A stretch of 64,000 bases of DNA from CAZRGV01 sp964599655 (GCA_964599655.1 CAZRGV010000009.1:16817-80816), one strand, 5' to 3'. Positions 37,235 through 48,292 are shown, counted from the first letter of the stretch. Translations and numbers: made by a program. The notes: a model not told the origin generated them from the letters alone.

Positions 37235-38593
37235 TCAGAGATGATGTCCGCCGGGCGCGACGTGGGGTCGAACCCGACTCGCGAACGCGGCGACCACCTC
37301 GGGCAATGCGCCGAGATGCAGGTGAATCAGGCTGCCGATCGCGTTGCGACGGAAGTAGATGTCACGTTGCTCGGTCAGGACGCCCGAACGGGCGGGGCAG
37401 TCGCCGGGCTCGGGGGCCGGATGAATCCTCCAGCGACCCGAGCGGTAACCGCGAACCACCGTACCACGCGGGCCCAGCCAGCCATCTCGGCAAAGCGTGC
37501 GGCGGACCGGCGTGGGCCCCTGGGGATCGCTCCGCAACTCCGCGTCGAACGGCAAGATCCCGGCCCCCGGAACCTGCCGGTTGCCCAGGATCAACGTTCG
37601 CCCCAGGTACGCGGTGCCTCCCCCTTCCGAGTAGATTCGGCCCCCATGACAGACGTGCATGCGGAGCGCCGTGATCAAGCACTGATTGGCCGCGAGTCGC
37701 TCGGCGTAACGGTCGGAGTAGCCGCAACCGATCATCACGAGGTCCACCGCCTCGGGCAAGCCGCCGTCGCGAAGCGGAGAGAACTCAACCAGTTCGGCTC
37801 CAAGGGCTTCCAGCGTTTCGAGCGTGTCGGGGAAGTAGCCGCCGAACACTTCGTCCATGGCGTAGGCGACGCGGAAACGACGGCCCTCGCGAGGAGAGGA
37901 AGACTCGTCCACGGTCGACGGAAAGGGCCGGCTTTCCGCCAGGTTGCGAATCGCGTCGAGATCGGCGAACTTCAGGAAGCTGGCGGCCAGTGGGGCGATG
38001 ATCTCCTCGGGAACCGGTCGATCCGATGGGTGGGCGGCCAGGGCGGTCCGGATTTCCGGCAGGGCCTCAATGGCCCCAATGACCGGCCGCTTCAGCATCA
38101 GGGAGACCATGGTTCGGCTCGACTCGAAACAGTCGACGTGCTCGATGCCGTCGAGCAAAATCGCGTCCGCTTCGGGCGGAACCCACGGCATGTGAACACT
38201 GCGCGCGCCCCGGCAATCGACGACGGCCACCTTGGGCAGGTCGAGCGCCTCGGCCACCGGACCGAGCGGCCCTGGCCGGTCGAAGGGGATTGGCTCAGGC
38301 GTCGCGGGATAGTCTTCCAGCGTGCCCTCGACGATGGCCAGTTCGGCGTTGCGACAGCCCCGGACGAAGACGTCGCGGCAGATTTCCGGCGGCATCAGCC
38401 AGGCATCGAGGTGGCGGCCGGGTAAGCCGGTGACCTGACCGACGAGCTTCGAAGCGGTGGGCCTGGCCCAGGACCGGAAGTGCTGAACCTTGGACTTTCG
38501 CCGGGCTAGCCCCGCCAGCATGGCCAGGCTTGCCACCGCGGGCTCAGGACCAGACGAGGAGGTCGCCAGGGCCAGCCGGGGCAGAGGGATCAT
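37235..38593 (-). CDS. CobB/CbiA-like protein lacking ATP-binding and glutaminase residues (pseudoenzyme)
   Basis: 452 residues with the two-domain layout of cobyrinate a,c-diamide synthases: an N-terminal DethioBS-like ATPase domain (1-200) and a C-terminal class I glutaminase-like domain (about 238-452). Family landmarks remain (LPGRHLDAWLMPPE, IHLHLGALPEVVAAF). Yet the P-loop, normally SSGVGKTT, reads SSSGPEPAV at residues 12-20 without lysine. The nucleophile elbow, normally AECGG, reads SEGGG at 322-326, so the cysteine is glycine. The frame is intact and codon use normal, which argues against a decaying gene. It cannot be a normal amidotransferase; a binding, scaffold or other role is possible. 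Located 162 nt after the PBP4-type gene. Confidence 0.75.
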   Translation of the reverse strand: MIPLPRLALATSSSGPEPAVASLAMLAGLARRKSKVQHFRSWARPTASKLVGQVTGLPGRHLDAWLMPPEICRDVFVRGCRNAELAIVEGTLEDYPATPEPIPFDRPGPLGPVAEALDLPKVAVVDCRGARSVHMPWVPPEADAILLDGIEHVDCFESSRTMVSLMLKRPVIGAIEALPEIRTALAAHPSDRPVPEEIIAPLAASFLKFADLDAIRNLAESRPFPSTVDESSSPREGRRFRVAYAMDEVFGGYFPDTLETLEALGAELVEFSPLRDGGLPEAVDLVMIGCGYSDRYAERLAANQCLITALRMHVCHGGRIYSEGGGTAYLGRTLILGNRQVPGAGILPFDAELRSDPQGPTPVRRTLCRDGWLGPRGTVVRGYRSGRWRIHPAPEPGDCPARSGVLTEQRDIYFRRNAIGSLIHLHLGALPEVVAAFASRVRPHVAPGGHHL

Positions 38594-38755
38594 TGGCACA
38601 CCGCCGACGATCGGGGGGAGGCGTCCTGGGAACGCCTGTTCGAGGAAGACCCACCTGGTAATCCACATCAACCGTCGAAAGAAAGGTTTCGACGTTCGCG
38701 CTCCCGCAGGACGCGGGAACCCAGAAGCTACCAGTCGGTGATCGATTCTCGATCG

Positions 38756-40672
38756 TCACAATGATAGAGTCGGCACGCCGTGGGTCAAGGGCGGCTCGCC
38801 ACGCCGCAACAGCCGCGCAACGTCAGTTGAACGCAGGGCCTGTGGTCTCCATTTGGGAACAAACATCTCTGCGTCTTGCGCGGACTGGATGTGTCGAAGT
38901 TTAACCCGGGAATTGTTGTTGTTCGCGCGCGAGTGTTTGGGAGACGCCTCGATTCCGTCGCCGCGAGGACCGGGTTTGGCCGGTTCGGGCGCGGCCTGGG
39001 CCGGACCAGTGGCCGGGGCGGGGTCGGAAGCGCCGGCCTCCGCCTTCGCGGATGGGCTGACCGGCGCGGGGGCGTTGGGCTTGGAGGGCGCGGGAGCGGC
39101 ATCGTCGTAGAAGATCTCACAAAGCCGGCCCAGCAGGCGTCCAGCCTCGGTGGCCGTCACCGGATGTGAGGCATCGCCCCCCCGAAGCGGCACGTCATTG
39201 ACGAAGAACGCGAAGATCAGCTTTCGCCCCGAGGCGGTTTCCATGAAGCCGGCCAGCGCCTTGCTCGTCAGAACCGCCTTGCCCGTCAGGCCGTCGCGAA
39301 CGTCGTAGGTTCCGGTTTTCGCCCGAACGTGCCCACGGGCGGGGCTCTCGGGCGAGACGGAATCGGCCAGGGTTCCGTCTCGGCCGAGGATCGGTAGGGC
39401 CGCCTCATACGCGAGGTAGTCGGGCCGAGCGGTCATGGCTCGCAGCAGAGCCACCGTGGCCCGAGGGGTGACTAAATCGGAACGGCTTCCTCCGGCGCCG
39501 CCCCCGAAGGAGATGGTGTCGACATCGACGCCCAGACCCTTCAGCAATTGTCCTTCCAACTTCAGGCCGTCTTCCAGCGTGCGCTGACCGTGGTGCGAGG
39601 CGATCAGAAGGGGCAACGTGCTGGCGTGCAGATTCTGGCTCACCTTGAGGATCACCCGAACGTATTCGCTGAGCGGGGGCGACGTGTATTGCGCGACCTT
39701 CGGCAGGGTCGCCACCTTGTCCCTGGGCGGCAACTTCGCGACCGGGTTATCGGCCAGGGGCGAAGCCGAAACCCGCACCCCCCGCCGTCGCAGCGTTTCG
39801 ATGAACAACGCCCTGGCAAAGGCCGCGGGTTCCTCGACCTCGTAAATGTGATACGACGACGCCCCGCCTGCGGGCACCCGTCCCCTCACCGTGAAGCGTC
39901 GCGGACCCGCGCGTTGAATCGTCACATACTTGGTCGTCGAGGCGTCGGTTGTCTCGACGAGGGCGTCCATGCTGACGAACGAGGTTTCGGGAACAATCTT
40001 GACCGTCGCCGGTTCGCCGGCCTTGGCGCCGGGGGTCACGACGACGTCGACGACGTTGTCGTTGATGATGATCGGTGTCACTCTCGTTGGCCCGCTGCCC
40101 GTGCTAGAGGCCGGTTCAAACAGGCGGTCGTCGATCAGAACGTCCCCGTCGATGACCTTGATGCCGGAATCGACGATCTCCCGAGCCAGGTGGTCGAGTC
40201 CGGCCAGTGGATCGGACGAGACAATGCGGCTCTTCGAGGTGGGATTCGCATACGAATGGTCGTGGTCCTCGAAGAGCAGCGAGCCATCGGGGCCGGTTCG
40301 GCCGCCGAGGCTGAGGTCTCCAGAGGCGACCAGCACGAGGTCGCCGTGGAGCGTGCCCGACGCGTCGACCTCGCCCGTTCGAACGACCGGGGTCTGAAAT
40401 CGATAATCCGCCCCGAGGTCGGTCAGGGCCGCGGCCGTCGTGAACAGCTTGGTGACCGAGGCCGGTCGAAAGAGCTGGTCGGGATTGCGCTGATAGATCA
40501 CCTGGCCGGACTTGTCCTCAACCACCAGGAGGCCCCATCGACCGTTCTGGAATCCGGGCGTGTTCAGGATCGATTCGACGCGGGCGTCGATGGCCTCGGA
40601 GGCGTCCGCCCTGGCCTCGGGGGGCGCCGGCATTGCCAGGGCCGCGGTCAGCAGCAGCGTCACGGTCGGCAT
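38756..40672 (-). CDS. dacB: D-alanyl-D-alanine carboxypeptidase/endopeptidase (PBP4 type, S13)
   Basis: 638 residues with a signal peptide. The serine-peptidase triad of penicillin-binding proteins is complete: SVTK (Ser72, Lys75), SQN in VSQNLHA and KTG in RAKTGTYD. A large insert between SVTK and SQN (about 100-300) is normal for S13 enzymes. It would trim or cleave peptide side chains of peptidoglycan in the periplasm, notable because planctomycetes have thin, long-disputed walls. After the domain the last 120 residues are a Pro/Ala-rich tail and a basic segment (KHSRANNNNSRVK), unusual for PBP4. ATG 40672. Confidence 0.92.
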   Translation of the reverse strand: MPTVTLLLTAALAMPAPPEARADASEAIDARVESILNTPGFQNGRWGLLVVEDKSGQVIYQRNPDQLFRPASVTKLFTTAAALTDLGADYRFQTPVVRTGEVDASGTLHGDLVLVASGDLSLGGRTGPDGSLLFEDHDHSYANPTSKSRIVSSDPLAGLDHLAREIVDSGIKVIDGDVLIDDRLFEPASSTGSGPTRVTPIIINDNVVDVVVTPGAKAGEPATVKIVPETSFVSMDALVETTDASTTKYVTIQRAGPRRFTVRGRVPAGGASSYHIYEVEEPAAFARALFIETLRRRGVRVSASPLADNPVAKLPPRDKVATLPKVAQYTSPPLSEYVRVILKVSQNLHASTLPLLIASHHGQRTLEDGLKLEGQLLKGLGVDVDTISFGGGAGGSRSDLVTPRATVALLRAMTARPDYLAYEAALPILGRDGTLADSVSPESPARGHVRAKTGTYDVRDGLTGKAVLTSKALAGFMETASGRKLIFAFFVNDVPLRGGDASHPVTATEAGRLLGRLCEIFYDDAAPAPSKPNAPAPVSPSAKAEAGASDPAPATGPAQAAPEPAKPGPRGDGIEASPKHSRANNNNSRVKLRHIQSAQDAEMFVPKWRPQALRSTDVARLLRRGEPPLTHGVPTLSL

Positions 40673-41165
40673 GCTCTTCCTCGATCTTCGTGGATGGTTG
40701 GTCCGCTCCGATGAACTCCCCCGCCCATCGGTCGAGGCGACGGACCCACGGTTCCCTCCGCCTCATCGTAACGGCCCGGATTCGCGGATGCCGCCGGGTT
40801 TCCGGGTTTTTGGCTCGTTCCACGTCCGAATGCTTTCCTGAATGAGCGTCTCGAATCGCTCCGTGGCCCGACACGTTTCCGAGACGCCACGACCATAACC
40901 CACGCGCGTCCTCGCGACAATCGCTCCCGGACAGGAACCACGGACAACGGCGTAAGCCGTCGGGTTCCTGCCGGACCAGCGGAATCGGCACGGGTTCGAC
41001 ATCCGCGATCCCCACCCGATTGGTCATCGAAGCAAGCCGGCCTCCCCGGACGAAAATCACCCAAAAAATCGATTCCAACCCCTTGATTGCCTTCTACGCA
41101 ATGTAGTAGTCTGAGTCTTCGACGCCGTGTAGTAGGCTCGTGAGATCGTGAGGAGAGGAGGTGAG
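40673..41165. other. Divergent region before the BlaI-like regulator
   Basis: No gene is visible. The last 80 nt hold the promoter/operator described for the blaI-like gene; the remainder is GC-rich without repeats. Confidence 0.5.
41083..41135 (+). promoter_or_regulatory. Putative promoter and BlaI-type operators
   Basis: TTGATT (41083-41088), an 18-nt spacer and TAGTCT (41107-41112) form a possible promoter. TGTAGTAG occurs at 41102-41109 and 41128-41135, 26 nt apart, the first overlapping the -10. CTAC-GCAAT-GTAG at 41094-41106 adds dyad symmetry. BlaI/MecI repressors bind TACA/TGTA-type dyads, so autorepression is likely. Confidence 0.55.
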
Positions 41166-41564
41166 ATGAAACCGACGCGACCCTCGCTGAGCGAGGCGGA
41201 AGTGGAGGTTCTCAAGGCCCTCTGGGATGAGGGGGCGGCCACGGTTCGGCAACTCAACGAGCTGCTGGGGCGTCGGGGGCGTCGCTGGGCGTACACGACG
41301 GTGCTCACGCTCTTGCAGCGGCTTCAGTCGAAGGGTTGGGTCGAGAGCGATACGACCGGACAGGCGCACGTCTTCCGCGCGGCGGCTTCGCGAGAGGAGT
41401 TGCTTCAGGACCAGTTGCGGACACTGGCGGACCAGTATTGCGAGGGGGAGCCGACCCCTCTGGTGCTGGCCCTGGTGCGGGATCGGCGGTTCTCCGCCGA
41501 GGAAATCGACCGATTTCGTCGACTTCTCGACCGGCTTGAAGATGGGGTGTCTGGACACGAATGA
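41166..41564 (+). CDS. BlaI/MecI/CopY-family transcriptional repressor
   Basis: 132 residues with the family's winged helix: LSEAEVEVLKALWDEGAATVRQLNELL, then WAYTTVLTLLQRLQSKGWVE as recognition helix, and the C-terminal dimerisation helices (LVLALVRDRRFSAEEIDRFRRLLDRLE). In this family the repressor is inactivated by cleavage when a BlaR1/M56 membrane peptidase senses a signal, and such a gene follows directly. ATG 41166 has GGAGGTGAG just upstream. In planctomycetes this pair is common and not restricted to beta-lactam resistance. Confidence 0.92.
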   Translation: MKPTRPSLSEAEVEVLKALWDEGAATVRQLNELLGRRGRRWAYTTVLTLLQRLQSKGWVESDTTGQAHVFRAAASREELLQDQLRTLADQYCEGEPTPLVLALVRDRRFSAEEIDRFRRLLDRLEDGVSGHE

Positions 41565-41676
41565 CGATCGGGCCTCGTCGGGTTCTCGTTTCGGGCGCTG
41601 GATTCGGAATCGCCGCTCGAAACGTCTCGGGGACAGGAACGGTCGAGCCGCCGAAATGCTTCGGGGGGAGAGACGG

Positions 41677-43518
41677 ATGCTGGGTTGGTTCGTGGAAACG
41701 ACGGTGGTCGCCTCGGCGCTCGCGGTCGTCGCCCTTCTGGCGGGGCGATCGACGCGACTCGGCCCCGCGGCACGACACCTGCTCTGGCTTGTGGTGCTGT
41801 TGAAGCTCGTGAGCCCTCCGCTGTTTCGCTGGTCGTGGTTCGCCCCCTCCGAGCCGTTCGCGATGGTTGAACCTGGGGAGCCGGCGTCGCCTTCGGAACG
41901 TCGCCCGGCGTTGCCGGTCGTGGAGGCCACCGAGCCGGAGCCAGGGCCTGGCGCCGAGGTCGCCAGGGCGTCGGAGCCGCCACGGCCGGACGTCATGCTG
42001 CGCGTCGAGCCGGAGCCGGTGGTGATCCCCCCCCTGGCAAGCCCGGATACGGCGATCGTGGACCAACCCGTCCCGAGCGAGGCCGAAACCCTCAACTCCT
42101 CGTCGGAACGACCGATTGAGGAGACACCGCTCGTGACCCCCTTGGAGCTTGCGATTCTGACCAGCGCCGTGGGGGGCGTCTGGCTGATCGGGGCGGTCGC
42201 AATGCTGGTCCGTCAGGGGGTTCGAATCGCGCGATTCCGCCGGCGACTGGCCGCCGAGAGGCCGCCGCCGTGCTGGATTCAGGCGGAGGTCGCGGCCCTC
42301 GCGAGCCGGTTGAAGGTCCGGGCCCCGAGGGTCAGCGTGGTTCCCGAACTCGGAACCCCGATGCTCTGGTGTCTCGGCGCGACCCGGCTCCTGTTACCGA
42401 GGGAACTGCTCGGGCGGCTGTCGCCCGAGCGCTGGCGAGGCGTGCTGGCTCACGAGCTGGCGCACCTTCGACGGGGCGATCCCTGGATCCGACGGCTCGA
42501 GTTACTGGCCGGTCTGATCTGGTGGTGGAACCCGTTGTTCTGGCTGGTTCGGTCTCGCCTGGAAATCGAGGCGGAACTGGCCTGCGATGCCTGGGTGGTC
42601 TGGACCCTGCCGGACGATCGGCGGACCTACGCCGAGGCGTTGCTCGATGTCTGCTCGACCGTGAATCAGGCTCACGCGCCGTCACCCGCGTTGGGAATCG
42701 GTGGCGCGGGCCGCTTCTTCGAGAGGAGACTGACCATGATCATGCGCAGCCAGGGACCTTGCAGCCTCTCCCGAGGCGTGAAGCTGGCCGCCGGCCTGCT
42801 GACCCTGCTGGCGATGCCCGCCTGGTCGTCGGGGCAGGACGAACCGCGACGTGAGCCGGACCAACCACGGGCCGAACGCCCAGAACGCGACGAGCCCCGA
42901 GAACCGGATCGAGAGCGGCCCGAAGCGCGACCGCGCGAGGACGGCCCACGTCGCCCGATTCGCGAGCGCCTGCGGCAATCCCCCGAGGGTCGTGAGCAGG
43001 CCGAAGCCGAGTTGCAACGCGCCCAGAAGCAACTGGATCAAGCCCGAGAGCGCTTGCAGACGCACATGCGAGAGATGCAGGAACATATACGCGCCATGCA
43101 AGAACGCATGCAGGCGGAGATGCGGGAAGCTCACGAGCAGCTTCGCAGGGCCGAGCAGGAGTTCATGGAGGCTCAGGGCCGACTGGGCGAGCGCGGGCCT
43201 CGTCCTGGCGCGCGTGGACGTCGCGAGGGACCCTCAGGCCCCGAGGGGCCAAGGCCCCCGGGTGCCGGTCCCGAAGCCCCCAAAGCGCCGGGCGAGCCGC
43301 CGGTTCCGCCCGGCCCGCCGGAGGCTCCCGGACCTCGCGGCATGATGATGGGCCGAGGGATGATGGCTGGCGAGATGATGGGCCCTGGAATGATGGGTAT
43401 GATGGGCCCCCAACGGATGCAGGAGCTCGAGAAGCGGATGGAACGACTGGAGTCGAAGTTCGACCAGATTCTCGAAGAGCTCCGCGCCCAGAGGCGCGAT
43501 CGTGAACCAAGGCCGTAG
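41677..43518 (+). CDS. BlaR1-like M56 membrane peptidase with coiled-coil and Met-rich tail
   Basis: 613 residues. N-terminal membrane helices (1-25 and 33-50), a Pro/Glu-rich loop, another span (about 160-180) and the M56 peptidase motif HELAHLRRGD at 259-268 with the family's WWNPLFWLVRSRLEIEAELACDAWV. After a further hydrophobic segment (LAAGLLTLLAMPAWSS) follows an Arg/Glu/Pro-rich region, a coiled coil of about 60 residues (from EQAEAELQRAQKQLDQ) rich in Met-x-x-Met spacings, and a Gly/Pro/Met tail with many Met pairs, ending in a second short coiled coil. The penicillin-binding sensor of true BlaR1 is absent. ATG 41677 has GGGGGGAG 6 nt upstream. Partner of the preceding repressor. Confidence 0.88.
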   Translation: MLGWFVETTVVASALAVVALLAGRSTRLGPAARHLLWLVVLLKLVSPPLFRWSWFAPSEPFAMVEPGEPASPSERRPALPVVEATEPEPGPGAEVARASEPPRPDVMLRVEPEPVVIPPLASPDTAIVDQPVPSEAETLNSSSERPIEETPLVTPLELAILTSAVGGVWLIGAVAMLVRQGVRIARFRRRLAAERPPPCWIQAEVAALASRLKVRAPRVSVVPELGTPMLWCLGATRLLLPRELLGRLSPERWRGVLAHELAHLRRGDPWIRRLELLAGLIWWWNPLFWLVRSRLEIEAELACDAWVVWTLPDDRRTYAEALLDVCSTVNQAHAPSPALGIGGAGRFFERRLTMIMRSQGPCSLSRGVKLAAGLLTLLAMPAWSSGQDEPRREPDQPRAERPERDEPREPDRERPEARPREDGPRRPIRERLRQSPEGREQAEAELQRAQKQLDQARERLQTHMREMQEHIRAMQERMQAEMREAHEQLRRAEQEFMEAQGRLGERGPRPGARGRREGPSGPEGPRPPGAGPEAPKAPGEPPVPPGPPEAPGPRGMMMGRGMMAGEMMGPGMMGMMGPQRMQELEKRMERLESKFDQILEELRAQRRDREPRP

Positions 43519-43573
43519 TCCGAGGGGCCCCGACGCTGAGCGAAGCCGTGGGATCGGGTTCGGAACCTGATAG

Positions 43574-43600
43574 GAGGCCGGCGCGGCCCGCGCCGGCCTC
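43574..43600. terminator. GC-rich hairpin between convergent genes
   Basis: GAGGCCGGCGC (43574-43584) and GCGCCGGCCTC (43590-43600) with a 5-nt loop lie between the converging M56 and glycosyltransferase genes. No T run; probable bidirectional transcription barrier. Confidence 0.5.
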
Positions 43601-43625
43601 TGACGCGCGCCTTGTTCGGGCGCTT

Positions 43626-44612
43626 TCAAGCGTTTCCGACCATCGCGTCTTCCACGGGTCGAACCCTCGGCGTCGAGGTGCCCTTACGAAGCGCGTCGAG
43701 GAAGCCGGTGGCGACGAGGTGGGTCATTCCTTCCTCGTAGAGCAACGGTCGGAAGTAGCCGGGATAGTGCTTGCAGACCAGGTCGGGACTGAGACCCGGG
43801 CGGCTGCCAACCCGGTAGGTGGGCGGCAAGAGTTCGATCCCGTGGACCGTCGAGCACAGCGCGTGCAAGGTCTGCTCCGTCACCCAACGGTTCTCGAACA
43901 TCTTGGGATGACCGAGCCATTTCTCGACGAGATCGAAGTCGATCGACTCGCGCTGAACGACCGCCAGACCGCTGTTGACCCGAGGCGGAGGCTCGACGCC
44001 GAAGCTCTCCCGCATCTCGTCCAGCTCCATGCTGTACCAGTATTCCTGATCCTCGTTGTAGAGGTTTTTCGGCCAGCCGCCCGGTGGCACGATCAACAGG
44101 TCGGGCCGTCGGAAGAAGACGATGTCGGAGTCGATGGTCAGGACCGACTCGGCCTCGGAGAACACATAGAAGTCGAAGAGCTTGCGCGTGCTCGGGTTGA
44201 GCTGGCGATAGGTTCGGCAGCGCTCGAGCCCTCGGTCCTGGAGCGTGGCGATGACCCGACGATCGGCCTCGGCCAGACCGACGAAATGGGCGTCCGGGAA
44301 GTGCTCCTTGAGCCGCTCGACCAGGCCGGGACGGAGTCCGCCGTCGTGGATGTAGAGCGGGTAGTCGACCCCGGCGAAGTGGTAGAAGCTCTTCAGCGCC
44401 CAGGTGAGGTTGAGCCAGTCTCGCCACCAGGTCAGAACGCGAACCTCGACCGGTCCCGACGCGGCGGTGCGGATGGGCGGGGTGTCGAGAATGCGAGGCT
44501 GGATTCGCTTTCGCCGCCAGGCGTGCGACCAGCCCTCGCGGTTCATTTCGCGAAACTCGATCCAGCCGTGATGGCGTCGGAGCCAATTTCTCAAAGGGTC
44601 CAGTGGGCTCAT
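43626..44612 (-). CDS. GT-A-fold glycosyltransferase-like protein
   Basis: 328 residues, no membrane segment. VRVLTWWRDWLNLTWALKSFYHFAG starts a GT-A-type Rossmann half, and SVLTIDSDIVFFRRP holds a DxD motif (DSD) with hydrophobic surroundings, the nucleotide-sugar/metal site. Later NSGLAVVQRESID and a YNEDQEYW segment resemble GT8-like or nucleotide-diphospho-sugar transferases. Donor and acceptor are unknown. It stands alone between convergent neighbours. Confidence 0.65.
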   Translation of the reverse strand: MSPLDPLRNWLRRHHGWIEFREMNREGWSHAWRRKRIQPRILDTPPIRTAASGPVEVRVLTWWRDWLNLTWALKSFYHFAGVDYPLYIHDGGLRPGLVERLKEHFPDAHFVGLAEADRRVIATLQDRGLERCRTYRQLNPSTRKLFDFYVFSEAESVLTIDSDIVFFRRPDLLIVPPGGWPKNLYNEDQEYWYSMELDEMRESFGVEPPPRVNSGLAVVQRESIDFDLVEKWLGHPKMFENRWVTEQTLHALCSTVHGIELLPPTYRVGSRPGLSPDLVCKHYPGYFRPLLYEEGMTHLVATGFLDALRKGTSTPRVRPVEDAMVGNA

Positions 44613-44768
44613 GGTGTCTCCGTTGCGACGTCGGGGCGAGGGGCCACCCCCGTCCCGGCTCGTCCAGGAGCGTTCATGATAGCGGCTGGCTCGGGACGGT
44701 CCTAGGTCGGTTCAAAATGGCAACACCGCGTTGTTGCCTGCCGTCGCCAGCCGCCGGACCTCCCTGGT

Positions 44769-45551
44769 TCAGACGTCGGACGCGCCCGATCCCGGTTCCT
44801 CGACGCTCAGATCGCCCGTGAGCAGGGCCCGCTTGACCTCTTGAATGGCCTGCGTGACCTTGATGTCGCGAGGGCAGGCGCTGGTGCAGTTGAAGATGGT
44901 GCGGCAGCGCCAGACGCCTTCCGCGTCATTGAGAATCTCGAGCCGTTCCGAGGCGGCGCGGTCCCTGGAATCGAAGATGAAGCGATGGGCGTTCACGATC
45001 GCCGCCGGACCGACGTACTTGCGGTCGCCCCAGAACGGAGGGCACGCCGTGGTGCAGCAGGCGCAGAGGATGCAACGGGTCGTATCGTCATACCGCGCGC
45101 GCTCGGCGGGCGACTGGAGCCGCTCCTGGGTCGGTGGCGGATCGTCGTTGACCAGGAAGGGCATGACCGACTTGTAGTGGTCGAAGAACGGCTTCATGTC
45201 GACGATGAGGTCCTTGATCACCGGCAGGCCGAGGATCGGCTCGACGGTAATCGTGTCGCTCGGCAGGTTCTTGACCAGGATCTTGCAGGCCAGGCTGTTG
45301 ACGCCGTTGATTCGCATGGCGTCGGAGCCGCAGACGCCGTGAGCGCAGCTTCGCCGCAGGCCGAGCGAGTCGTCCTCGTTCCACTTGACCTTCTGGATCA
45401 CGTCGAGGACTCGGTCATGCGGGTCGGCCTCGACCGTGTACTCCTCCCAGTGGGGCTGGTCGTCGACTTCGGGATTGAACCTCTTGATCTTGACGGTCAG
45501 GGTTCGCGAAGCGTCGGCGTGGGTTGAGGTGGGGGCTTCGGCGGTGGCCAT
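44769..45551 (-). CDS. sdhB: Succinate dehydrogenase iron-sulfur subunit
   Basis: 260 residues. The N-terminal ferredoxin-like domain has RRSCAHGVCGSDAMRINGVNSLAC for the 2Fe-2S cluster; the C-terminal domain has CILCACCTTACP and CRTIFNCTSACPRD for the 4Fe-4S and 3Fe-4S clusters. It carries electrons from FAD in SdhA to quinone at the membrane anchor. ATG 45551 fits the family start. It is the last gene of the sdhC-D-A-B set, but 290 nt separate it from sdhA. Confidence 0.96.
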   Translation of the reverse strand: MATAEAPTSTHADASRTLTVKIKRFNPEVDDQPHWEEYTVEADPHDRVLDVIQKVKWNEDDSLGLRRSCAHGVCGSDAMRINGVNSLACKILVKNLPSDTITVEPILGLPVIKDLIVDMKPFFDHYKSVMPFLVNDDPPPTQERLQSPAERARYDDTTRCILCACCTTACPPFWGDRKYVGPAAIVNAHRFIFDSRDRAASERLEILNDAEGVWRCRTIFNCTSACPRDIKVTQAIQEVKRALLTGDLSVEEPGSGASDV

Positions 45552-45841
45552 GTCCGTTGTTCCGTCTCCGCTCTGGGGGTGGGCGGCGTCCACCCGTGGA
45601 AGGTTCTTGAATTGGATACGGACTCGCCGAATATCAACCCTGGCGAGTTCGGAAGATCGGTGGGCCGTGCCCACCCTGCGAAAGACGACGGTTCCGGGCG
45701 ATTCCGTAGGCCCCGATCGTAGGGGCGCATCAACGGGTCTTCGGGCGAGCTCCTGGGTTCAGGTTGTGATCCGGAGGTACTCGAGGATGGCGACCCCGTT
45801 GGTCGACGAGGCGGAGTCCCCGCGAGCCTACGGAGTCCCGA
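45552..45841. other. Spacer inside the sdh operon with two small hairpins
   Basis: Two compact hairpins, GGGTGG/CCACCC (45577-45595) and GGTGGGC/GCCCACC (45659-45675), lie between sdhA and sdhB. They could set different mRNA amounts of the two subunits or mark a processing site; no gene or promoter is evident. Confidence 0.45.
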
Positions 45842-47688
<1,847 letters not shown>

Positions 47689-47692
<4 letters not shown>

Positions 47693-48177
47693 GGCTTGAT
47701 GGCAACCAGCGGCTGGCCCGCCGGGGCGGACGGCGTCTGTGTGACCTGGGCGGGGAAAAGCTCGGGATTGGCGTTACGGAACCGCTTGGTGTAGTCCTTG
47801 TCTTCCTGGAACTGAAGGATCGCGTAGGAGCCGATTCCGATCAGGACGACGCAGGCCGACCAGATGAGGGTCGAGGCGATTTTCCGGCGTGAAGGCCGGG
47901 TGATGTATTCAAAAAGGACCTGTCGCAGGCCATTGAAGCCGTGCAGGACGGCGAGGTTGATCATCGTCAGGTCCCAGAGCCGCCAGAGCACTCCGGTCTT
48001 CGGATTGGCCCAGCGGCCTGCGACGAAGGCGTAGTTGATGACCTCGACGTTATTGAGAATATGCGTGATGAACAGGTGCCCGAGCGCCAGCAAGACCAGC
48101 GCGACACCCGAGACCCGCATGAAGAACCACCACCAGAGTTCGAATCCACCTGACGGCTTGACGCGCCGCGATGCCAT
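47689..48177 (-). CDS. sdhD: Succinate dehydrogenase membrane anchor subunit
   Basis: 162 residues with three membrane helices: VSGVALVLLALGHLFITHI, LTMINLAVLHGFNGLRQVL and STLIWSACVVLIGIGSYAIL. Histidines in GHLF and LHGFNGLRQ are placed like the heme b and quinone ligands of this family. ATG 48177 has AAGGAG 10 nt upstream. It overlaps sdhA at its end and follows sdhC by 115 nt. Confidence 0.9.
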
Positions 48178-48292
48178 GGGCTGCCGCTCCTTGTATTCTA
48201 CTGCCGGGTCCGGTCGGGACCGAATCATCGTGTGGACGCGAACGCCGCGAACCGGCTCACCGGGATTCCCGGTGGGCAAACCCCCGAGACGA

